Position numbers and translations under genes: made by a program. 53,820 nucleotides of DNA, taken from contig MGXX01000065.1 of assembly GCA_001801515.1 (NCBI GenBank), forward strand, positions 27,928 through 81,747, given 5' to 3'. How positions within the stretch are numbered: the stretch's first letter is position 1; each line of letters starts with the position of its first letter. This stretch comes from Gammaproteobacteria bacterium RIFCSPHIGHO2_12_FULL_38_11. Lineage in GTDB: Bacteria > Pseudomonadota > Gammaproteobacteria > Coxiellales > Coxiellaceae. Below, piece after piece: positions 45,824-52,754 of the stretch. A model generated the notes under the pieces. The model made no database searches. It was given only the letters and a program-made list of their open reading frames with translations, and was not told where the DNA came from.

Positions 45824-47026
45824 ATGAAATTTCCGTTAAGTTTATATATTCATATTCCCTGGTGCATTCGAAAGTGTCCTTATTGTGACTTTAACTCGCA
45901 TGCTGCACAAGGCGCTATTCCAGAAAATGAATATATTAATAAATTAATCAATGAGTTGCGTTCACAGCTGCATTTTGTACACGAAAGAAAAATTCACACT
46001 GTTTTTATCGGAGGTGGCACACCCAGTTTATTTTCACCAGAAGCTTACGTTTTATTATTTTCTCAATTGAAACAATCTTTGGATTTTGAAGAAAATTGTG
46101 AAATCACAATTGAAGCCAATCCCGGCACAACTGAAGCTTCCAAATTAAAAGGCTATTTTGATGCGGGGATTAACCGTGTGTCATTAGGCGTGCAAAGTTT
46201 TCAGAATGACAAATTAAAAATACTGGGCAGAATACATGAAGCGGATCACGCTAAAAAAGCAGTAGTTCATGCGCATGAAGCGGGATTTAAAAAAATCAAT
46301 ATTGATTTAATGTTTGGTTTACCGAATCAAACAATCGATGACGCCTTATTTGATTTGCAAACAGCCATTGATTTATCACCCACCCATATTTCGTGGTATC
46401 AATTAACGTTGGAACCCAATACGTATTTTCATCGCTTTCCACCTGTTTTACCGAGTGATGATGCAAGATTTGATATTCAACAGGCTGGGCAAGCATTATT
46501 GCGTGAGAATGGATTTGTGCAGTATGAAATTTCGGCTTATGCGAAATCTGTGCTATTTGAAAAATCCCCCCCAGCCCCCCTTTTTCAAAGGGGGGGGTCA
46601 GATGTTTCTCCTCTTTTTCAAGGGGGGGAACAGTCTAATCCAAATATTTGTAAGCATAATTTAAATTATTGGTTGTTTGGTGATTACCTCGGCATTGGTG
46701 CAGGTGCGCATGCGAAATTTGCACACTTACGCCGATGGAATACAAAACACCCCAAAAAGTATTTGAATGATTTTTCATTTGAAGAAAAAATAATTACGCC
46801 TGATGAAATGCCGCTGGAATTTATGATGAATGCCTTGCGGCTGCGTCAGCCAATACCAATAGCATTATTTGAAATGCGAACAGGGTTGAATTTCTCTGTT
46901 ATTCAAAAAAAAATTAAAAAAGCGATTGATCTTGAATTATTGACTTTGAATGATAAGGAGTTTCAGGTGACAGAAAAGGGGTGTTTGTTTTTGAATGATT
47001 TGCTGGAGCTGTTTATATCTTATTGA
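45824..47026 (+). CDS. hemW: HemW-like radical SAM haem chaperone, with repeat-derived insertion
   Basis: Radical SAM protein related to HemN; HemW binds haem and delivers it to respiratory enzymes. The N-terminal motif CIRKCPYCDFN supplies the [4Fe-4S] cluster, followed by FIGGGTPSLF, EANPGT and SLGVQSFQNDKL. At 400 residues it is longer than the usual 375-380. The excess lies between AYAKS and CKHNLNYWLFGDYLGIG, where about 30 residues rich in Pro, Gly and Phe (residues about 245-278) come from two copies of a family A palindromic repeat in frame. The rest of the protein is intact, so this looks like a tolerated insertion in a surface loop. Confidence 0.93.
   Translation: MKFPLSLYIHIPWCIRKCPYCDFNSHAAQGAIPENEYINKLINELRSQLHFVHERKIHTVFIGGGTPSLFSPEAYVLLFSQLKQSLDFEENCEITIEANPGTTEASKLKGYFDAGINRVSLGVQSFQNDKLKILGRIHEADHAKKAVVHAHEAGFKKINIDLMFGLPNQTIDDALFDLQTAIDLSPTHISWYQLTLEPNTYFHRFPPVLPSDDARFDIQQAGQALLRENGFVQYEISAYAKSVLFEKSPPAPLFQRGGSDVSPLFQGGEQSNPNICKHNLNYWLFGDYLGIGAGAHAKFAHLRRWNTKHPKKYLNDFSFEEKIITPDEMPLEFMMNALRLRQPIPIALFEMRTGLNFSVIQKKIKKAIDLELLTLNDKEFQVTEKGCLFLNDLLELFISY
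46565..46629 (+). repeat. Two family A palindromic repeats in frame inside hemW
   Basis: Two adjacent inverted repeats, CCCCCCTTTTTCAAAGGGGG and a diverged CCTCTTTTTCAAGGGGGGG, translate as APLFQRGG and SPLFQGGE. They fall in a loop that is short in other HemW proteins. Confidence 0.88.
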
Positions 47027-47043
47027 TTGTATTGTTATTTTTT

Positions 47044-47073
47044 TTCACAGGGTTGATTTTTTTGATCTATAAT
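47044..47073 (+). promoter_or_regulatory. Probable sigma-70 promoter for the 47112 gene
   Basis: TTCACA at 47044-47049 and a perfect TATAAT at 47068-47073 are separated by 18 bases, 38 bases upstream of the ATG. AGGAG at 47101-47105 follows as a strong ribosome site, so this small secreted protein should be well expressed. Confidence 0.65.
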
Positions 47074-47111
47074 TATTTCATGTCACGCAACCTTATTTTT
47101 AGGAGAAAATC

Positions 47112-47606
47112 ATGAAAAAAACAACCTTGTTAATGAGTGCGGCTTGCGCTGCGGTTTTGGGAGTGGTTTCGCTGAACGCCATGGCGACAACATCTTGTCC
47201 TTCCGGCTATAACCAATTTAACGTAACTTATTTTGGGGGTAGCGCTTATCTGCATACATTTAGCCCCAGCCTAACTGCTGCAAACATTACAATTAACGGG
47301 GTTGCTATTCCGAGTCAGTTAATTGGAGGCGGGGTAAAATATGCAAATGTATGTGGCACAACTGGTAAAAATCAACTTACAATTGGTGGCTCTGTAGCAG
47401 CACAACCAGGCGGCAACATTTCTGCTACCAATGGAGACTTTCAATATGGCGTCAATAATACTGGGAGCGCCTATTACATTCTTGTGTCGGCTGATAGGGC
47501 TGGTTTAAATTACTTTGTTCAGAATTATATGTCCGGATGTGTGGCACCAAAAACGAATGCTGGCACGCTGGCATATTATCTTTGCTATGCAGGAACAGCA
47601 TCTTAA
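47112..47606 (+). CDS. Small secreted hypothetical protein
   Basis: A 164-residue protein with a textbook signal peptide (MKKTTLLMSAACAAVLGVV... cleaved after AMA near residue 25). The mature protein is Gly/Asn/Thr/Ala-rich with four Cys residues (two near residues 30 and 73, two near the C-terminus), likely forming disulfides, and beta-strand-like segments such as NQLTIGGSVAAQPGG. No family recognised. Strong promoter and ribosome site and a dedicated terminator make it a single-gene unit. It is probably periplasmic or surface exposed. The next gene also encodes a small secreted Cys-containing protein, but the sequences are not clearly related. Confidence 0.8.
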   Translation: MKKTTLLMSAACAAVLGVVSLNAMATTSCPSGYNQFNVTYFGGSAYLHTFSPSLTAANITINGVAIPSQLIGGGVKYANVCGTTGKNQLTIGGSVAAQPGGNISATNGDFQYGVNNTGSAYYILVSADRAGLNYFVQNYMSGCVAPKTNAGTLAYYLCYAGTAS

Positions 47607-47631
47607 CTCTTAACAAAGAATAAAATTTCAA

Positions 47632-47660
47632 AACGCCAGCATCAAAACCTGGCGTTTTTT
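47632..47660 (+). terminator. Rho-independent terminator
   Basis: The stem AACGCCAG/CTGGCGTT (47632-47639 and 47649-47656) has a 9-base loop and is followed by a T-run, 25 bases after the stop codon of the secreted protein gene. Confidence 0.9.
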
Positions 47661-47709
47661 ATGTGCATCATAAAAATTACGTTATAATAATTGTTTCATC
47701 GGAGGAAAC

Positions 47710-48252
47710 ATGACAAAAACACGGATAGGTTTTTCAATACTCAGCTTCGGAATAGTGATATCTACGCAGGTAATCGCAGACTCAAAGCCAACCGGAACTG
47801 TTTTAACCTGCCCACAATCCATCGTCTGCACGCATAAAAGTTGTGATCTTTCACACGCACCAAAAGGCTGGAAGGTGTCTGAAACTTATTCTTACATGCC
47901 AAGAATAAAAACCAAGCTGTATTTTCTTTATTTTATGTTTGATCATTTTCCTTATCCGATTGGCGATACTGGCGCAAAAACAAACCCTTACCCAATTAAA
48001 TGCTTCTATGGCATTAACTGGTTAATTGAACGCCCCACTGTTTCCCTTGTTCCAGCGTCAGCATCAACGGTATTTCATCGTGTTCATCTGAACCCTGATT
48101 TTTGGGATCGTCATAAGTGCTCAGGTTTAGTAAATAATGCCAGTCATCCAGGGGTTGCCGCTAATTGTCCGATTGAACAAATAAATCCCCCCGGTTTTGC
48201 TGGCGCAAAACCGACCCCATTTTTCAAAGGGGGTGATCAAGCCCGCAATTAA
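47710..48252 (+). CDS. Small secreted hypothetical protein with repeat-derived C-terminus
   Basis: A 180-residue protein with a signal peptide (FSILSFGIVISTQVIA, cleavage near residue 23). The mature part has about six Cys residues (for example LTCPQSIVCTHKSCDL) and aromatic segments, suggesting a disulfide-bonded periplasmic or surface protein; the family is not recognised. The last 20 or so residues (PPGFAGAKPTPFFKGGDQ) are encoded by a family A palindromic repeat, so the original C-terminus was probably shorter or has been replaced. GGAGGA 4 bases before the ATG is a strong ribosome site, and TATAAT at 47683-47688 is a likely -10 box. Its stop codon overlaps the convergent DUF2797 gene by 4 bases. 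Confidence 0.75.
   Translation: MTKTRIGFSILSFGIVISTQVIADSKPTGTVLTCPQSIVCTHKSCDLSHAPKGWKVSETYSYMPRIKTKLYFLYFMFDHFPYPIGDTGAKTNPYPIKCFYGINWLIERPTVSLVPASASTVFHRVHLNPDFWDRHKCSGLVNNASHPGVAANCPIEQINPPGFAGAKPTPFFKGGDQARN
48193..48239 (+). repeat. Family A dispersed repeat in the secreted-protein gene
   Basis: Contains two nested inverted repeats, GGTTTTGC-tgg-CGCAAAACC and CCCC-attTTTCAAA-GGGG, and ends TGATCA like the copy after nudE. It is translated in frame at the C-terminus. Confidence 0.85.
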
Positions 48253-49145
48253 CACAAAGTAATTGAATACCCACTGAATTTTCTGATATTCAAAACACCC
48301 GTATCGAAAATTAAATATTGGCCTTTGATGCCTAGTAATATCCCTTCTATTTTTGATGTTTTATCAAATGACAAAGAATTTATTTTTGTGGGGTAGGCTA
48401 GAATGGGATAATTAAATGTAAGTACATTGTCATCATTAAGAAGTATGATCTGATCCGAGGATTCACACGCAGCCTCCCGGCCGCGTTTCTGTGGTATATT
48501 GATTTCACACGCAGCCTCCCGGCCGCGTTTCTGTGGTATATTGATTTCACACGCAGCCTCCCGGCCGCGTTTCTGTGCTAATAATAATAAATTGTTTCTT
48601 TCTTGGATTAAATCAATATGCGCTACATTTTCACGTAACATCACTCGCCAATTTGTTTTATCTGCTACATAATTTTTTAAGGCGACTTCAATTAAGCCGG
48701 CTTGATATCGATTGGTCGTTTCAAAAATAGGTAATGCTTGCACCGCGCCTTGGTCAATCCAGCGTGATGGATTATTTTTTATTTGCGTAACACCGACTTT
48801 TAATCCGGAAGAATTTGCCAAATAAACAATTTGTTTTTGATGACAATGTTGATGTGCCCAATGATTGGGATCACAGATTTTATTGCTTGTTTCAACCAAA
48901 CATTTTTCTGGATGAATCATACAATTATTACATTCATTTATTTTTTGCATGCAAGGAAAACAAAAGCCTTGTTGAAAAGATTGCTTTATTTTGCGATTGC
49001 ATTGGATACAATTGATTTCGCCATTCCATTCAAGAGTGAGTTTTTTGTTTAATAAATTATTGAGAGTGATTTTATTTAATTGATATTGAATTGGGTTAGT
49101 GTGTTGTACGTGCATCTTGTGAAGGTTAAAAGTTGCTGTAGTCAT
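48249..49145 (-). CDS. DUF2797 protein with repeat-encoded insertion
   Basis: A 298-residue cytoplasmic protein of the DUF2797 family, whose function is not established. Two Cys-rich zinc-binding-like clusters are visible (CIQCNRKIKQ...CFPCMQ and CNNCMIHPEKC), followed by HWAHQHCHQKQIVYLANSSG and the GVTQIKNNPSRWIDQGA segment typical of the family. Between residues about 190 and 232 a 14-residue unit (KRGREAACEINIPQ) occurs three times in frame, encoded by a family B repeat array, before the family sequence resumes (ILLGIKGQYLIFDTGVLNIRK). The ATG at 49145 is used; an earlier GTG is in frame. It is downstream of the ferredoxin-like gene and probably shares its transcript. Confidence 0.85.
   Translation of the reverse strand: MTTATFNLHKMHVQHTNPIQYQLNKITLNNLLNKKLTLEWNGEINCIQCNRKIKQSFQQGFCFPCMQKINECNNCMIHPEKCLVETSNKICDPNHWAHQHCHQKQIVYLANSSGLKVGVTQIKNNPSRWIDQGAVQALPIFETTNRYQAGLIEVALKNYVADKTNWRVMLRENVAHIDLIQERNNLLLLAQKRGREAACEINIPQKRGREAACEINIPQKRGREAACESSDQIILLNDDNVLTFNYPILAYPTKINSLSFDKTSKIEGILLGIKGQYLIFDTGVLNIRKFSGYSITLC
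48462..48587 (-). repeat. Family B array: three 42-bp units inside the DUF2797 gene
   Basis: Units start at 48462, 48504 and 48546, each TTCACACGCAGCCTCCCGGC followed by CGCGTTTCTGTG and a short AT-rich tail, a period of exactly 42. The first two are almost identical. The period equals 14 codons, so the array is translated. Confidence 0.95.
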
Positions 49146-49154
49146 TTGCTTTAC

Positions 49155-49355
49155 TCGCACGCAGCCTTCCGGCCGCGTTTCTGTGCTATTGATATTTCAC
49201 ACGCAGCCTTCCGGGTGCGTTTCTGTGCTATTGATATTTCGCACGCAGCCTTCCGGCCGCGTTTCTGTGCTATTGATATTTCGCACGCAGCCTTCCGGGT
49301 GCGTTTCTGTGCTATTGATATTTCACACGCAGCCTTCCGGCCGCATTTCTGTGTT
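49155..49355. repeat. Family B array: five 42-bp units with alternating variants
   Basis: Units start at 49155, 49197, 49239, 49281 and 49323. Units 1, 3 and 5 have CCGGCCGC and units 2 and 4 have CCGGGTGC in the centre, so the array behaves like an 84-bp two-unit repeat. It fills the gap between the DUF2797 and ferredoxin genes, and the last unit encodes the ferredoxin C-terminus. Confidence 0.95.
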
Positions 49356-49694
49356 AATTTGAAATTCTTTTACGGGAACACCATCAATCAAATGCTCTTG
49401 AATAATTCTTTCTAACACTTCAGGCGTGCAGCGTTTGTACCAAACACCTTCCGGATAAACAACCGCAATCGGACCCTCACAACACACACGTAAACAATTT
49501 GCTTTTGTGCGGTAAATACCCCCCTCCCCTGTGAGATTTAATTCATTCAATCTGTTTTTTAAATATTCCCAGGAGATTAAACTGTCTTCACGCATGCAGC
49601 ACTTGGGTTTTGTTTGGTCACAGCAAAGAAAGATGTGATGACGAATTTTATCTAAGTGAAGTTGAGAGAGTTTGTTATTAAGTTGATCGATCAT
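49323..49694 (-). CDS. (2Fe-2S) thioredoxin-like ferredoxin domain protein
   Basis: A small protein of about 123 residues resembling stand-alone thioredoxin-like [2Fe-2S] ferredoxins. Cys residues sit in [12 protein letters not shown] near the N-terminus and [11 protein letters not shown] in the second half, the latter followed by [17 protein letters not shown], typical of the fold. The start is placed at the ATG at 49694; the upstream 17-codon extension is repeat-like sequence. The last ten residues and the TGA stop come from the family B array, so the true C-terminus has been altered or replaced. It lies between fabV and the DUF2797 gene on the same strand. Confidence 0.85.
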   Translation of the reverse strand: MIDQLNNKLSQLHLDKIRHHIFLCCDQTKPKCCMREDSLISWEYLKNRLNELNLTGEGGIYRTKANCLRVCCEGPIAVVYPEGVWYKRCTPEVLERIIQEHLIDGVPVKEFQINTEMRPEGCV

Positions 49695-49760
49695 CACTTT
49701 TCTCGCTTCGTTCACGCAGTCGGGAGCGCTTCCACTTCCATTCACTCATACGCAGCTTAT

Positions 49761-49818
49761 TGTGAAATTCAACTGCGCTCTCTGTAGCTTCCACTCCCTT
49801 ACGCTCGGGGTTCTGAGA
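49761..49818. repeat. Family C dispersed repeat at the fabV 3' end
   Basis: Has the GTAGCTTCCACTCCCTTACG core seen at 18506-18560 and 44950-45016. It carries the fabV stop codon and its last few codons. The adjoining 49698-49745 segment looks like a further decayed copy. Confidence 0.8.
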
Positions 49819-51001
49819 TTGATTCGATTTTAACATCCGCATCCACATCCTTAGAATAATCCACACCATCCACTTCGAATCCAAATAATTTATAAAAATC
49901 GTGGCGATAACCGACGAGATCACTTAATTCATAGACATTATCCGTTGCAATTTTATGCCAAATTTCTGCAATGGATTGTTGAATATCCGTTTGCATTTCC
50001 AAATCATCAATACGAACACGTTGCTCTTTATCAACAGGAATTTCGCGACCTGTATAAATAAAATCATGGAATAAACGCGTCATTTGTTCGATGCATCCCT
50101 CATGTGTTTTTTTCGCTTTCATTAACTTAAATAAAATAGAAATATACAATGGCACAACAGGTATTGCAGAACTCGCTTGCGTCACTAATCCTTTATTTAC
50201 CGATACAAATGCGCGCCCGCCTGTTTTTTGCAATTGTTGATCTAATTTATCCGCTGTTGCTAGCAAATGATCTTTCGCTTTGCCAATTGTCCCATTTTTA
50301 TAAATAGCATGCGTTAATTCAGGGCCTACGTAACTATATGCGCAAGTAATCACATCATCGGCTAAGCAATTTTCTCGAGACAATAAATCAATCCACAACT
50401 TCCAATCATCTCCACCCATCACAGCAACTGTCTGCGCAATATCTTCTGCATTCGCAGGCTCAATGACAATTTCACTGATTGTTCCTGTAAGCGGATCCAC
50501 TGTTTTATTGCGATAGATTGAACCCACGGGTTTTAATGTTGAATGATAAGTTTCACCTGAAACAGGATCTGTGCGACGCGGTGAAGCAAGACTATAAACA
50601 ATTAAATCCACTTTTCCTAAATCTTGCTTAATTAAATCCACCGTTTGTTTTTTAATGTCATTTGAAAAAGCATCGCCATTAATGCTTTTTGCATAATGTC
50701 CATCGTTGTGGGCAATTTTTTCAAATGCAGCTGAATTATACCAGCCTGCTGTTGCTGTGCGTTTGTCTGATGCAGGCTTTTCAAAAAACACCCCAATTGT
50801 TTTAGCCCCTGCGTAAGTTGCAACAATTCGCGAACTTAAACCATAGCCTGTTGATGCACCAATCACTAAAACGTTTTTGGGTTTAATCGACAATGCTGGT
50901 TGTGATTTAACATAATTGATTTGCTCAAGTACATTGTGATAACAACCAACAGGATGCGCTGTGGTACAAATGAAGCCACGAACTTTGGGTTCAATAATCA
51001 T
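49799..51001 (-). CDS. fabV: Trans-2-enoyl-CoA/ACP reductase FabV
   Basis: NADH-dependent enoyl reductase that finishes each cycle of fatty acid elongation; FabV proteins are usually insensitive to triclosan. The 400-residue length matches. The NAD fold is LVIGASTGYGLSSRI, and SLASPRRTDP and the active-site Tyr-x8-Lys in IYKNGTIGKAK are present, as is EQMTRLFHDF near the C-terminus. AAAGGAG precedes the ATG by 7 bases. The final residues (SISEPRA) and stop codon lie in a family C repeat. It is divergent from the MFS gene across 166 bases. Confidence 0.95.
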   Translation of the reverse strand: MIIEPKVRGFICTTAHPVGCYHNVLEQINYVKSQPALSIKPKNVLVIGASTGYGLSSRIVATYAGAKTIGVFFEKPASDKRTATAGWYNSAAFEKIAHNDGHYAKSINGDAFSNDIKKQTVDLIKQDLGKVDLIVYSLASPRRTDPVSGETYHSTLKPVGSIYRNKTVDPLTGTISEIVIEPANAEDIAQTVAVMGGDDWKLWIDLLSRENCLADDVITCAYSYVGPELTHAIYKNGTIGKAKDHLLATADKLDQQLQKTGGRAFVSVNKGLVTQASSAIPVVPLYISILFKLMKAKKTHEGCIEQMTRLFHDFIYTGREIPVDKEQRVRIDDLEMQTDIQQSIAEIWHKIATDNVYELSDLVGYRHDFYKLFGFEVDGVDYSKDVDADVKIESISEPRA

Positions 51002-51167
51002 GGTATAACTCCTTTAGCAGTGACAGTATTAGAAAATTAAAAAGTGAATTAGTCAATACTTAATCAATTAAAATACTGAAATTACCATTTTTACCACTTC
51101 AACTCACGCACTCCCACTCCCACATCTTATCTGCTACAATGCGAAAAAAAAATATAAGGACCCCAGT

Positions 51168-52529
51168 ATGCGAACACTTAATCTCAAAAATATACGATTT
51201 ATTCCAGTCGCTGCAATACCTTGGATTATTTGGAGTATCGCTGGTCTGTATTATTTCTTTGAAATTATTATTCGTACACTTCCCAGCACAATGTCCAGTT
51301 CACTGATGCATATTTTTCAAATTAACGCTACCTCACTTTCCGTCCTCACTTCTTTTTTCTATTATATTGCTTACACTGTCATGCAAATTCCTGCTGGGCT
51401 TTTGGTCGATCGCTATTCGGTAAAACGCGTTTTATTTATTGCCTGTCTATCCTGTGTTTTTGGATTTATGATATTTTATTCCACACGAAATTATCACTTG
51501 GCCGAATTTGGTCGTTTGGTTGTTGGTTTAGGCAGTGCATTTGCCTATGTTTCAGCATTAAAAGTGGCATCAGTTTGGTTGTCACGTCGACATTTTGGTT
51601 TTGCAACAACCATCATGGATTCTTTAGGCATGTTAGGCGCTATGTTTGCAGACGATATTCTAGCGCGAATCAATATTGATGATGGCATTCAAAGTTCTAT
51701 TAATATATTGATTGTCATTGGTCTTTTCATCGCCTTCTTAATTATTTTTGTTTTAAAAGATACTCCGGAATCTCAAATTAAAAACAAAAATCAAACCCGT
51801 TTAAGCACGAATGACAAAACCAATATTTTTAAAAAACTGTGTTTAATCGGAAAAAATCCACAAATTTGGCTGGTCGGCATTGTGGGTTGTTTGTTTTATT
51901 TACCGTCAGCTGTGATTGGTGATTTATTTGGTATTCCTTTTTTAAAGACGGTTTACCACTTATCACGAGAATCAGCACCTTTATGTATGTCTGTTTTTTT
52001 TGCAGGCTGGATTATTTGCGGCCCTTTATTCGGCGCTTACTCCGACAAAGTGGGTAAACGCTGTAAACCGTTAGTGATTACCATGCTAATCGAGGCCATT
52101 TTATTTTCAATTTTGCTCTACACTCCCCTCATTACAGGGCATAAGGTGCCAGAATATTTACTGTATATTTTATTTTTCTTTATGGGTGTTGCAATGGGAA
52201 CACATCCATTGGTGTTTGCTATTGCTAAAGAAAATTACTCCAATAAAATTGCCGGAACTGTCGTTGCTTTCACCAACACATTAATTATGCTCAGCGGCTT
52301 ACTCATCACACCGCTAGTTGGTTATTTATTAGATTACAGTCATCATAGTCTTGATAAAATCGGCGTTCCACACTACACAATGGCCAATTATACTTTTGCC
52401 TTAACCTTAATTCCTATTGCATTGATTATCTGCGTTATTATCATGGCATTTATAAAAGAAACCGGGGGCTTGAAAGAAGAAACGGAACAGAAATATGATC
52501 AGGCATTAGAGATGCTAAATAGGATGTAG
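51168..52529 (+). CDS. Major facilitator superfamily transporter
   Basis: A 453-residue inner-membrane secondary transporter with about 12 hydrophobic segments split by a central charged loop (ESQIKNKNQTRLSTNDKTN). The MFS signature between helices 2 and 3 is GLLVDRYSVKRV, with a second at GAYSDKVGKRC. It resembles the metabolite/sugar-phosphate-like permeases that are numerous in Legionella and Coxiella; the substrate is unknown. AAGGA lies upstream of the ATG, and it stands alone before the SRP RNA gene. Confidence 0.92.
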   Translation: MRTLNLKNIRFIPVAAIPWIIWSIAGLYYFFEIIIRTLPSTMSSSLMHIFQINATSLSVLTSFFYYIAYTVMQIPAGLLVDRYSVKRVLFIACLSCVFGFMIFYSTRNYHLAEFGRLVVGLGSAFAYVSALKVASVWLSRRHFGFATTIMDSLGMLGAMFADDILARINIDDGIQSSINILIVIGLFIAFLIIFVLKDTPESQIKNKNQTRLSTNDKTNIFKKLCLIGKNPQIWLVGIVGCLFYLPSAVIGDLFGIPFLKTVYHLSRESAPLCMSVFFAGWIICGPLFGAYSDKVGKRCKPLVITMLIEAILFSILLYTPLITGHKVPEYLLYILFFFMGVAMGTHPLVFAIAKENYSNKIAGTVVAFTNTLIMLSGLLITPLVGYLLDYSHHSLDKIGVPHYTMANYTFALTLIPIALIICVIIMAFIKETGGLKEETEQKYDQALEMLNRM

Positions 52530-52577
52530 CGTTTACATAAAAACTTCGGTATGATTCACCTTCTGTTTTTAAAAGTG

Positions 52578-52682
<105 letters not shown>

Positions 52683-52754
52683 CTCTTTTAAGAATGAAAC
52701 AGGTACGAAATAAATCACGCTCCTACAGCAAGAAAATACGACAGAGAATTTTAC

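Noticed and set aside
48462..49355. Regular 42-bp repeats as a CRISPR array
   Set aside because: The segments between repeat cores are themselves conserved and only about 10 bases long, there are no unique spacers, three units are translated within a gene, and no cas gene is nearby.
49080..49415. A 111-residue plus-strand frame with an [14 protein letters not shown] repeat
   Set aside because: It is the reverse reading of the family B array and of the DUF2797 start; it has no ribosome site and no independent support.
49695..49745. N-terminal extension of the ferredoxin-like protein to 49745
   Set aside because: The extra 17 codons are family C-like repeat sequence and lie outside the domain; the ATG at 49694 fits the family start.
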